From Rikenellaceae bacterium (GTDB lineage Bacteria; Bacteroidota; Bacteroidia; Bacteroidales; UBA932): 11,236 bases of DNA. Position numbers and translations under genes: made by a program. Below are positions 1 through 6,461 of this stretch, piece after piece. The notes under the pieces are model-generated. The model saw only the letters and a program-made list of their open reading frames with translations, was not told the DNA's origin and searched no databases. The stretch covers positions 1 through 11,236 of the forward strand of contig CAAGGO010000415.1 of assembly GCA_900769385.1 (NCBI GenBank), written 5' to 3'. How positions within the stretch are numbered: the first letter of the stretch is position 1; every line of letters begins with the position of its first letter.

Positions 1-354
1 CCCAACGAACTGAGTGGCGGTATGCGGAAACGTGTGGGAATTGCCAGAGCAATTGCCCTTAACCCAAAATACCTTTTCTGCGATGAGCCAAACTCAGGCC
101 TTGACCCTACAACATCCATTGTAATTGACCGCCTCATTCAGGAAATTACCCAGGAGTACAACATCACAACGGTAATCAACACCCACGACATGAACTCCGT
201 AATGGAAATTGGAGACAAGATAGGCTTCATCTACAAAGGCAACAAACTTTGGGAGGGCAGCAACAAGGAGATCCTTCACTCCAGCTGTCCGGAGCTGAAT
301 GACTTTGTATTTGCATCCCAGATGGCAAAACAGCTGAAGGCGCTTATGAAGTAA
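1..354 (+). CDS. MlaF-like ABC transporter ATP-binding protein, C-terminal part (5' end outside window)
   Basis: The frame is open from the first base, so this is the last 117 residues of a longer protein; the first in-window ATG (position 22) lies inside the ABC signature and is not the start. Visible ABC ATPase landmarks, in order from base 1, are the signature LSGG (residues 4-7), Walker B YLFCDEP with D28 and E29, the D-loop SGLDP (32-36) and the H-loop histidine H62 in NTHDM. The Walker A part is missing upstream. The match to my memory of Bacteroidota MlaF/Ttg2A-type ATPases is strong (VINTHDMNSVMEIG, then a WEGS turn). In that family the ATPase powers an inner-membrane MlaE-type permease that moves phospholipids between the membranes, so an MlaE gene just upstream would be expected but cannot be seen. 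It ends at a hairpin and faces the minus-strand genes. The ABC ATPase call is near certain; the Mla assignment is by resemblance. Confidence 0.9.
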   Translation, partial: PNELSGGMRKRVGIARAIALNPKYLFCDEPNSGLDPTTSIVIDRLIQEITQEYNITTVINTHDMNSVMEIGDKIGFIYKGNKLWEGSNKEILHSSCPELNDFVFASQMAKQLKALMK

Positions 355-360
355 AAGAGA

Positions 361-393
361 ACGGGCACTTAAATCGCAAGATTTTGTGCCCGT
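361..393. terminator. Intrinsic terminator shared by convergent genes
   Basis: An 8-bp perfect outer stem (ACGGGCAC, 361-368, with GTGCCCGT, 386-393) encloses a second 5-bp stem (371-375 with 380-384) closed by a GCAA tetraloop, a stable GNRA type. On the plus strand it begins 7 nt after the ABC ATPase stop and is followed by GTTACTTTT. On the minus strand it follows the stop at 401 and is followed by TCTCTTTTAC. Both exits are T-rich, so it can end transcription from both sides. The hairpin is read directly; its activity is inferred. Confidence 0.75.
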
Positions 394-400
394 GTTACTT

Positions 401-1255
401 TTAATTGTTCCTGTACTCAATCTGCCCAGTCTGATGATTGAGCTGCGAACCCCTCATACTGTGCGGTATTGAGAAGATTGCAAACATCACCAGCATTGCA
501 AGTACAACCGCCCATCTGTTCCAAGGTTTCTTGCCGGTAAATACTGCAAAAATAAGGGCAATTGCTGCAAACAGGGTTTTGTTGTCAGTAAGGTCACCCC
601 CAAACGGGAATCCGCTCCAGTACACTCCAAAAGCATATTTTTGTACGATGGGACCGAAGACAAAGCCGCCAAGGACAAGCAGCACAAGAGAGAGGATTGT
701 ATACCTGCGGTACTGCGGCATATTTGCCAGGGCACACAACAGGGCATACGCACCAAACAACATTGACACAAACATAAATATGATATGCGGAATGAGGACA
801 CCCGCAGGGACATCATTCTTGAACCTTATTACAAGGGGCTCATCATAGCACAGCATTGTACGTCCTTTGGTTACCACATCGCTGTTGCGGCTGATTGTCT
901 CAAGCTCTATATAGTACTCCAGCTTGCCTGCAGCAGGCTGAACCGGTAAAAAGGCAACAAGCCCCTCCTCTCCGGGAATCATCTTCTCCGGAATGAAATC
1001 ACCTGTAGCGGGATACTTTCTCCAGTACATTGTAGCAAAAACATTAAAGTCACTCTTTTTCCCTTCAACTCCCAACCCCTTAAGTACAACCCTGCAGTCA
1101 GACTCCCCTCCGCTGCGGGGCAACTTGAATTTATACTCATCATCCCCTACCCAAACTTCAACATATTTGGGATTTGTAGGGCCTGTCATCCTCTGGTACA
1201 CACTTGCACTTAAAGTAATAAGTACTGCAAGTATCCAAAAAATCTTTGTCTTCAT
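401..1255 (-). CDS. Conserved membrane protein with periplasmic N-terminal domain and four C-terminal helices
   Basis: A 284-residue protein whose family name I do not know. It starts with a hydrophobic segment (about 5-20, signal or anchor), then a soluble region of about 130 residues rich in beta-strand-like sequence (21-150) that is probably outside the cytoplasmic membrane. Four probable transmembrane helices follow at about 152-176, 184-208, 226-240 and 247-263. Between helices 2 and 3 (of these four) lies a polar/aromatic stretch with GPIVQKYAFG (201-210), SGFPFGGDLTDNKT and, after the last helix, IPHSMRGSQLNHQTG (263-277). These glycine-, histidine- and aspartate-rich loops look like conserved functional surfaces, and H157 and H265 lie in or beside helices. 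It starts 11 nt after the M28 peptidase stop, so the two are probably co-transcribed. There is no clear Shine-Dalgarno sequence. A redox or transport role is possible, but nothing seen proves one. Confidence 0.85.
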   Translation of the reverse strand: MKTKIFWILAVLITLSASVYQRMTGPTNPKYVEVWVGDDEYKFKLPRSGGESDCRVVLKGLGVEGKKSDFNVFATMYWRKYPATGDFIPEKMIPGEEGLVAFLPVQPAAGKLEYYIELETISRNSDVVTKGRTMLCYDEPLVIRFKNDVPAGVLIPHIIFMFVSMLFGAYALLCALANMPQYRRYTILSLVLLVLGGFVFGPIVQKYAFGVYWSGFPFGGDLTDNKTLFAAIALIFAVFTGKKPWNRWAVVLAMLVMFAIFSIPHSMRGSQLNHQTGQIEYRNN

Positions 1256-1266
1256 ATTGTAATCTC

Positions 1267-2505
1267 TTAAAGCTGCACATCAAAAATCATCTCCTTGCCG
1301 TCCCTCAACACCTTAACCTTTGCAATCTTACCCTTCTCCAGAGTGGCAAGCCCCTTCATATACTCCTCAATATTCTTTATCACAAGGTCATTTATCTGCA
1401 CAATCACATCACCGTTCTTCAACCCCGCCTTGTGGGCCGGCTTACCCTTAACCACAATGTCTGCCCTGAGGCCGTTCTCCACCTGTCCGGTAACATCCGG
1501 CATAAGGCCAAGGGTAACCTTGAACGAAGCCCTCATTGGGGTAGCCTCAGGAGAACCGGTATCTGTAAAGTTCAACCCTGCAGAATATTTCTGCACCTGC
1601 TCCACAAGCAGCGCTGCAAATGCCGCCACCGAGTCAATTCCGGGATAATTGAGTTTGTGCGCATCATCATCGGGAGTATGATAATCTTCTGTAGCCCCTG
1701 TGGTAAGGTAGAATACAGGGATATTCTTTGCATAGAAGGCAGAATGGTCACTTGGTCCGTGTCCCTGCACAGAACGGGTAACCTTAAGGGCATTACCGTA
1801 CAATTTTTCTGCACCTGCAATAATTTCATCCATTTCCTTTGCCGTTCCGGTGCCGCCAAGGGTAATTGCACTGCTGCGCAAGTTTCCAATCATATCAAAA
1901 TTCACCATTGCCACAACATCCTTTGCAGAAATGGTTTTTCCTCCCGACAATTTCAGTTCCTGAAGGTTCTCCGCAAAATGCTTGCTTCCCACAATACCCC
2001 TCTCCTCAGCGCCAAATGCAGCAAAGATTACTCCGTGCTCCAAATCTTTTCCCTTTGCAAAATGTTTGGCCAAATAAAGCATACCTGCAACACCTGAGGC
2101 ATTGTCATCAGCACCATTATGGATTGCCAAAGTATCCATCCTGCGGGAGCCTGTACCGGGGCCACCCATACCCAAATGGTCATAATGGGCTCCTACAACC
2201 ACATATTTGCCGCTGCGGCCTGGTATAGAACCATATACATTGTATGTGCTTATATCCCCTTTCTTTACATTGAACTGCTGCTTGCCAGGGTTTAGACCTA
2301 ACTTTTTCAACTGGCCAAAAATGAAATCGGATGCAAGGGTGTCTCCTCTGGTTCCACCATCCCTGCCGGCAAGGGCGTCACTTGCCAAATATTCCACTAC
2401 CTCCCGTGATGCAAGTTTCTTTCCGTATTTTGGCACTTTTACCTGCTGGGCATAGATGCTGCAGGCGGCAGCACACGCAACTCCCAACACTAAAAAACTT
2501 CTCAT
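1267..2505 (-). CDS. Exported M28-family zinc aminopeptidase with C-terminal PDZ domain
   Basis: A 412-residue exported peptidase. A signal peptide covers about 1-20 (cleavage near YAQ). The M28 catalytic domain (about 30-305) shows the expected two-zinc ligand set: H107 in GAHYDH, D133 in GADDNASG (bridging ligand), E168 with the general base E167 in FGAEERG, D204 in NFDMIG, and H276 in DYHTPDD. All are intact, so it should be active. Residues about 325-412 form a PDZ domain, with the typical core PAHKAGLKNGDVIVQIN (356-372), which usually binds C-terminal tails or tethers substrate. Such proteins cleave N-terminal residues from peptides in the periplasm or outside the cell; exact specificity cannot be read. 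A good Bacteroidota-type promoter lies 28 nt upstream of the start, so it probably heads its own two-gene unit with the membrane protein downstream, although read-through from the kinase gene is possible. Confidence 0.95.
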   Translation of the reverse strand: MRSFLVLGVACAAACSIYAQQVKVPKYGKKLASREVVEYLASDALAGRDGGTRGDTLASDFIFGQLKKLGLNPGKQQFNVKKGDISTYNVYGSIPGRSGKYVVVGAHYDHLGMGGPGTGSRRMDTLAIHNGADDNASGVAGMLYLAKHFAKGKDLEHGVIFAAFGAEERGIVGSKHFAENLQELKLSGGKTISAKDVVAMVNFDMIGNLRSSAITLGGTGTAKEMDEIIAGAEKLYGNALKVTRSVQGHGPSDHSAFYAKNIPVFYLTTGATEDYHTPDDDAHKLNYPGIDSVAAFAALLVEQVQKYSAGLNFTDTGSPEATPMRASFKVTLGLMPDVTGQVENGLRADIVVKGKPAHKAGLKNGDVIVQINDLVIKNIEEYMKGLATLEKGKIAKVKVLRDGKEMIFDVQL

Positions 2506-2533
2506 AAATTCTTGTTTATAATTATTATTAATA

Positions 2534-2563
2534 CAAACTTAGAAAATTTATATCAATTCCAAA
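2534..2563 (-). promoter_or_regulatory. Candidate Bacteroidota promoter for the M28 peptidase gene
   Basis: On the minus strand TTTG (2563-2560) is followed after 18 nt by TAAGTTTG (2541-2534), a full match to the Bacteroidota housekeeping pattern with -33 TTTG and -7 TAnnTTTG at close to the usual spacing. The expected transcript start is near 2527, giving a leader of about 20 nt before the ATG at 2505. The 77-nt gap between the kinase stop and this ATG is AT-rich, has no convincing terminator hairpin and holds nothing else I can recognise. The motif match is direct; function is inferred. Confidence 0.6.
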
Positions 2564-2582
2564 TTGTTGCAGGAAAATATCT

Positions 2583-3593
2583 TCAGAGATCTGCCTTTAG
2601 GGAGTGGATATCGGATGACGGGATTTTAGGTCCCAACTGCTGGATTACCTTTGACGCAAGGAGGGCTCCCCCTTTGCAGCAGCGGCTCAAATCTGCCCCT
2701 TTTGAATGGGCATACAAAAAGCCTGCGGCGTATGCATCTCCTGCCCCTGTTGTATCAACAACCTCAACAGGCAATGCACCAATTTCACATACCCGGCTGC
2801 CATCTGTAACCAAAGAGCCTTTAGCTCCCAATTTTACCACGGCAACACCCTCTCCCCCCTTTTTCATCTGGCTGTGGATATATTCAAGGGCCTCAGACGC
2901 CCAGTTTTCCGAGTTCCCATCTACCCCAGCTGCCGAGGCAAACTCCAATGCCTCCAGTTCATTTGCAAACACTATGTCGGCATACTGCTGAACCATCCTG
3001 TGCACAGTTTCCCTGTACCTTTTTACTATTCCGCAGCTCCCCAAATCAAAGGATATCTTCATACCCAATCCCCGGGCTATCTCCATAGCCCTCTCAACCA
3101 CACCGGCACACTGTAGAAGGTACCCCTCAACGTGCAGGTAATCGTACCCTCTGAACATCTTTTCATCCAGCTCATCGGGCATCTGCTCAAGGGCCGCACC
3201 AAGATAAGTGGCAAATGTGCGTTCCCCGTTGGGAGGGGTGATGAATGCAACTGCCCTGCCGCTTGGCCGGCTGCCGGTAAAGAGGGTACATTCCACCCGT
3301 TCATCCTCCAACCCTCTACGGAAAACCTCCCCAACAGAATCGTTCCCTATCTTCCCGATGAATCCGCATTTCATCCCCAGCTGTGCCGCCGCCACAACAG
3401 TATTGGCAGCGGAGCCCCCCTGTATATACTCTACCTGGTATCCCTTAATCTTCTCCCACACTTTTGCTGCCATCCCGGCATCCACGTGGTTCATACTTCC
3501 CAATTGCAGCTCCAACTCCTTAAGGAGGGAATCATCGGGAAGAAGAACAGGAATGTCTGTGATGGCATTTCCTATGGCCAGGATTGATTTCAT
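2583..3593 (-). CDS. PfkB-family kinase, adenosine-kinase-like
   Basis: A 336-residue cytoplasmic kinase with no signal peptide, the usual length for the ribokinase/adenosine kinase (PfkB) superfamily. It opens with ILAIGNAITDI (4-14), has the substrate-side signature GGSAANT (59-65) with GFIGKIGNDSVG (77-88), and the C-terminal signature VVDTTGAGDAYAAGF (278-292), where G283-A284-G285 forms the anion hole and D286 is the catalytic base. The overall pattern, including FATYLGAA, YLHVEGYLL and DIVFANELEALEF, resembles the Bacteroidota branch usually annotated as adenosine kinase (ATP + adenosine to AMP). A sugar kinase role (ribose, fructose or 2-keto-3-deoxygluconate) cannot be excluded without structure-guided comparison. 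Its ATG is only 3 nt after the stop of the MG2/plug-like gene, which points to the same transcript and probably translational coupling with the envelope system upstream. Confidence 0.92.
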   Translation of the reverse strand: MKSILAIGNAITDIPVLLPDDSLLKELELQLGSMNHVDAGMAAKVWEKIKGYQVEYIQGGSAANTVVAAAQLGMKCGFIGKIGNDSVGEVFRRGLEDERVECTLFTGSRPSGRAVAFITPPNGERTFATYLGAALEQMPDELDEKMFRGYDYLHVEGYLLQCAGVVERAMEIARGLGMKISFDLGSCGIVKRYRETVHRMVQQYADIVFANELEALEFASAAGVDGNSENWASEALEYIHSQMKKGGEGVAVVKLGAKGSLVTDGSRVCEIGALPVEVVDTTGAGDAYAAGFLYAHSKGADLSRCCKGGALLASKVIQQLGPKIPSSDIHSLKADL

Positions 3594-3596
3594 CCT

Positions 3597-5246
3597 TTAC
3601 TCAATATTGAAGGTTGCTGTGGAGTAGACTCCGTTTCCGTTGCCCTGTACACCCTCTATAACCACCTTGAACTTTCCTTTATAATCAGGCAATACACATT
3701 CAAAATCAAATTCGCCGCCGGCATTTATTGTTACGGCAGGATTCCAGTAGATTGTATTGTTGAAGTTAGGATATTTCCCGTTTCCGTACACTTTGCCACC
3801 AAGGAATGCCAGCGGATAGCTTGCCCCCTCAAAGCCCTGTACACTTACATTTGCAGGGAGTTTCACGCCTCCCATATCCCCTTTGTAAGTGACAAACTTA
3901 ACCATTCCCTCAAAAGTGAAGTTATTGAGTACATATCTGCGCGGGTAAACAATTATCTGCTTTACAAGAAGGGGATCAAGTTTGATTACAATGGAATGAT
4001 CCTGCACAGGAACTCCATCAAGCAGCACAAGGGGCTGGCCAACGGCATCCCAAAGCACCTTAAGGACACTTTTGTTCCCCTCTTTTCTGGCCCTCAAATC
4101 TTTCACATACTCCCTTATAACCTCCTCCATAACAGGGAAACGGGTATACTCATCCAAGTTGTACACTTTAGGGGTTACCTGTCCAACAAATGAGTTCTCA
4201 CGCATATCCATAAGGTCAAGGAGTGTATCTGCCTCAAAACGTCTTGCAATCTGCATTGAAACACCCCTCTCCTTCAATACTCCTGAAAGTTCTTCTGAGA
4301 TTTTCAGCACAGGAACCGCTGCCGGAGTATGTTTTGCCTCCACTTGCAACAACTCAACCTCGTATGATCTGGATGTATCCGCACCAACCTCAAACACAAG
4401 GTCCCTGCTTCCATAAATATTGTTGGTATAGAATGTTGCCACCCCATTCTCATCTGCATATGCCACATAAACATCATCTGTATTCCCGATAGCCGACATA
4501 TAAACCACCTCTCCGGCAACACTTTTTCCGTCACCACCCTTCGGATGCACCTTTGCCCTTACCACTTCTCCGGCATAATCCCTCTTGCTCCCTTTTCCAA
4601 ACTCACCGGTTCTCTGGTTCAACGCAGCAGTATTGTAACCGTTCTCTCCAATCATATCAGAAATTGGATCCAAATTGTATACAGACACGCTCAATGAAAC
4701 CGCATCTTTCATGGCATTTGATATTGTAACAGGTACAACACCCTCTGCAGGAGTGCCTGCCTTCACACCCAATCCTCCGGTTGCAGCAGAAGCCACACCG
4801 TTACCTGTTATTGCCTCACCCTGGGGAACAACCTCAACACCACCTTTCACCCTTTCTCCTGTAATGGTATTGAATACAGTTACAACTTTTCCTGCAAACT
4901 CCCCTTTTGAATCCCCGCCATCCTTGGCAGTATATGAAACAATTGAGTAGTTTCCGGTTGCAAAGCTGAAAGGGATCCTGAACCTGCCGCTTCCCCTACC
5001 CTCTTTAAGGGCAACCTTTACGGTAGAGGCAAGCCCCTCTGCCGAATGGAACTCAAGATAAGCCATTGAGCTCATTGACCTTTCATTGGATTCATCCTCA
5101 CAGAACACAGAAAACCACACATCCTCACCTGCAAGGTAAGTGTTCTTGTCTGTTGAGACATATACGCGCTCCTGCGCACTAAGGCTGCCTGCCGTAAATA
5201 CAAGGCAAAGAGCCAATATTCCGGTTATATGATTTTTCATTTTCAT
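3597..5246 (-). CDS. Exported MG2-like protein with barrel-less TonB-plug-like domain (copy 1, complete)
   Basis: A 549-residue exported protein. The signal peptide is about 1-24 (cleavage near LSA-QE) with no lipobox, so it is probably periplasmic unless secreted. Residues about 27-105 resemble a macroglobulin MG2 domain (VYVSTDKNTYLAGEDVWFSV). A Gly/Ala/Val-rich segment (about 128-175) follows, then beta-rich sequence. Next comes a plug-like stretch (about 360-455) with YNLDEYTRFP (362-371), VLLDGVPV (407-414), DPLLVKQI and VKFVTYKGDMGG. The LLDGVPV and Y..G.V.F.T pattern is what one sees in TonB-receptor plug domains, yet no barrel follows; the protein ends with an Ig-like segment (about 495-549). 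Relatives I recall in Bacteroidota are much longer, so this looks like a compact form. GGAGG 7 nt before the ATG supports this start. It follows the DUF4249 gene by 18 nt. The partial protein at the right edge is a clear paralogue. Function is not established; a partner of the receptor complex is my inference. Confidence 0.85.
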   Translation of the reverse strand: MKMKNHITGILALCLVFTAGSLSAQERVYVSTDKNTYLAGEDVWFSVFCEDESNERSMSSMAYLEFHSAEGLASTVKVALKEGRGSGRFRIPFSFATGNYSIVSYTAKDGGDSKGEFAGKVVTVFNTITGERVKGGVEVVPQGEAITGNGVASAATGGLGVKAGTPAEGVVPVTISNAMKDAVSLSVSVYNLDPISDMIGENGYNTAALNQRTGEFGKGSKRDYAGEVVRAKVHPKGGDGKSVAGEVVYMSAIGNTDDVYVAYADENGVATFYTNNIYGSRDLVFEVGADTSRSYEVELLQVEAKHTPAAVPVLKISEELSGVLKERGVSMQIARRFEADTLLDLMDMRENSFVGQVTPKVYNLDEYTRFPVMEEVIREYVKDLRARKEGNKSVLKVLWDAVGQPLVLLDGVPVQDHSIVIKLDPLLVKQIIVYPRRYVLNNFTFEGMVKFVTYKGDMGGVKLPANVSVQGFEGASYPLAFLGGKVYGNGKYPNFNNTIYWNPAVTINAGGEFDFECVLPDYKGKFKVVIEGVQGNGNGVYSTATFNIE

Positions 5247-5253
5247 CTCTTTT

Positions 5254-5258
5254 CCTCC
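5254..5258 (-). promoter_or_regulatory. Shine-Dalgarno site of the MG2/plug-like gene
   Basis: GGAGG sits 7 nt upstream of the ATG at 5246 and just after the DUF4249 stop. This is ideal spacing and favours that ATG over the in-frame ATG two codons later. Strong Shine-Dalgarno sites are uncommon in Bacteroidota, so it is worth noting. Confidence 0.6.
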
Positions 5259-5264
5259 AACACC

Positions 5265-6446
5265 TTATTTGTTTGGCCAGAAATCAGGTCTGGTACTGTT
5301 TGAATACACACGGCAATCCACACACTTCCTGGAGGTCCAGAAAGCAATATTGGTATTCAGGTCACCCTCCGGTGTCTCCTTGTAACGTACAGGCCACAAC
5401 AATGCACTTGCAACATCCTTCCACTGCTCTTTCGGATACTCAGCTTCCTGACAGGTTATGCTGAAAAAGCTCACCTGCCATGCATAGATGAATTTCCTGG
5501 CCTCGGTTGCAGTAGATACATTTATGTATCCAAGTACAAATTCATCGGGACGAGTAGTTGAAACAATATTTCCCCTCACCTCATTTGGCATTGGGGCAAA
5601 CAATCCACCTGTTCCGTTGATGCTTGCCTTCAATGATGTCCAGTACTGGTAAGCCTCCTTGTCCAAAGCGGTCTGCTGCACTGTTACAGCATAAAGACTT
5701 GACAGTTTGGAGCTTGGTTTTGAAATTGTATTCAGTCTGGCATTGTTTATCACATTCTGCGACAACTTCTCCGTATCTCCAATATAAATGTCCTTTGACT
5801 CACCTTTGCTGAAGCATTTGGTCATAATCAGCTGGTCCTCCTCTGTAAGCTCATAAAGTTCAATATAGTCCGGATGCTTTATAAGGCCAAGATACGGCAT
5901 AAACTCGGCATTGCTCTCCCAATCCTCTGTAAAGGACCATTTGCAGTACAACGGTTCAGAGCTGTTGTTATGGGTAGAGACCTGCACCTGCAGAACATCC
6001 TTTGCATCATTGAGCACATAGCTTACACTGTCTATCTCCGGAGAGATTGACACCCCCTTGAATGAAGAGTGGTACTCACCTTTTCCAGGGATTGAGACGC
6101 ACAGCCTGTACTCTCCGCTTGTCTCCAGCTCTCTGGTATCCACCAGGAATTTGTCAAATGTATCCTGCGCCGGCTCGCCGTTCCACACCTGGCCGTCAGC
6201 ACCCTCAACCCACACGCTTGCACCAGGGTAAAGCTCTTCCAGCTCTGCCGCACCGCTGTCAAGCGGACGGGTAGTTTTAAGCTGTACCGAAGTGGTTCCC
6301 CCAACAATAATGTCGCCCTCAATTACCACAAGAGGCTCATCAAGGCCCTGAATATCCTCTCCCTCAGGCATAAAATCATATACACACCCCACGGCAAGGA
6401 AAGCCATAAGGGCAATTGCTGCTGTTTTCAAATATCCTTTAAACAT
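5265..6446 (-). CDS. DUF4249-family outer-membrane lipoprotein
   Basis: A 393-residue lipoprotein. A lysine-containing N-terminus and hydrophobic segment lead to the lipobox LAVGC, with C21 as the lipidated residue. The mature protein begins with the typical DUF4249 pattern: acidic residues, then LVVIEGDIIVGG (39-50). The middle shows beta-sandwich-like sequence with GASVWVEGADGQVW (75-88) and SGEYRLCVSIPGKGEYHS. The C-terminus has the family hallmark CVDCRVYSNSTRPDFW (375-390), with C375 and C378 probably forming a disulfide or metal site. DUF4249 proteins are commonly encoded beside TonB-dependent receptors and are thought to serve as their surface or inner-leaflet lipoprotein partner, much as SusD serves SusC; the bound substrate is unknown. 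It lies 15 nt after the receptor stop, with GAGAGGA 5 nt before its ATG. The family call is firm and the role is by association. Confidence 0.93.
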   Translation of the reverse strand: MFKGYLKTAAIALMAFLAVGCVYDFMPEGEDIQGLDEPLVVIEGDIIVGGTTSVQLKTTRPLDSGAAELEELYPGASVWVEGADGQVWNGEPAQDTFDKFLVDTRELETSGEYRLCVSIPGKGEYHSSFKGVSISPEIDSVSYVLNDAKDVLQVQVSTHNNSSEPLYCKWSFTEDWESNAEFMPYLGLIKHPDYIELYELTEEDQLIMTKCFSKGESKDIYIGDTEKLSQNVINNARLNTISKPSSKLSSLYAVTVQQTALDKEAYQYWTSLKASINGTGGLFAPMPNEVRGNIVSTTRPDEFVLGYINVSTATEARKFIYAWQVSFFSITCQEAEYPKEQWKDVASALLWPVRYKETPEGDLNTNIAFWTSRKCVDCRVYSNSTRPDFWPNK

Positions 6447-6450
6447 TTTA

Positions 6451-6457
6451 TCCTCTC
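6451..6457 (-). promoter_or_regulatory. Shine-Dalgarno-like site of the DUF4249 gene
   Basis: GAGAGGA on the minus strand lies 5 nt before the ATG at 6446, inside the 15-nt gap after the receptor gene. It supports this start and independent re-initiation on the polycistronic message. Confidence 0.5.
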
Positions 6458-6461
6458 CCCG

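Noticed and set aside
438..848. Plus-strand frame opposite the membrane protein gene
   Set aside because: Its composition is that of a reverse-read hydrophobic gene and nothing in it supports coding.
1246..2097. A 283-codon plus-strand open frame opposite the M28 peptidase gene
   Set aside because: It is antisense to a gene with all catalytic residues intact, its sequence shows no recognisable domain and is rich in Cys/His of no pattern, as expected from reading an antisense frame.
2506..2582. Terminator between the kinase and the M28 gene
   Set aside because: Only weak AT-rich inverted repeats (AATTT/AAATT) are present, with no GC stem and no T-tract.
3132..3627. Two overlapping plus-strand open frames opposite the PfkB kinase
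   Set aside because: They are antisense shadows of a well-conserved kinase, with no motif, no promoter and no ribosome site seen.
3597..5246. Copy 1 as a broken TonB-dependent receptor
   Set aside because: The plug-like part is near the C-terminus, followed by a folded-looking Ig-like end that is shared with copy 2, so this is a conserved architecture rather than a truncated receptor.
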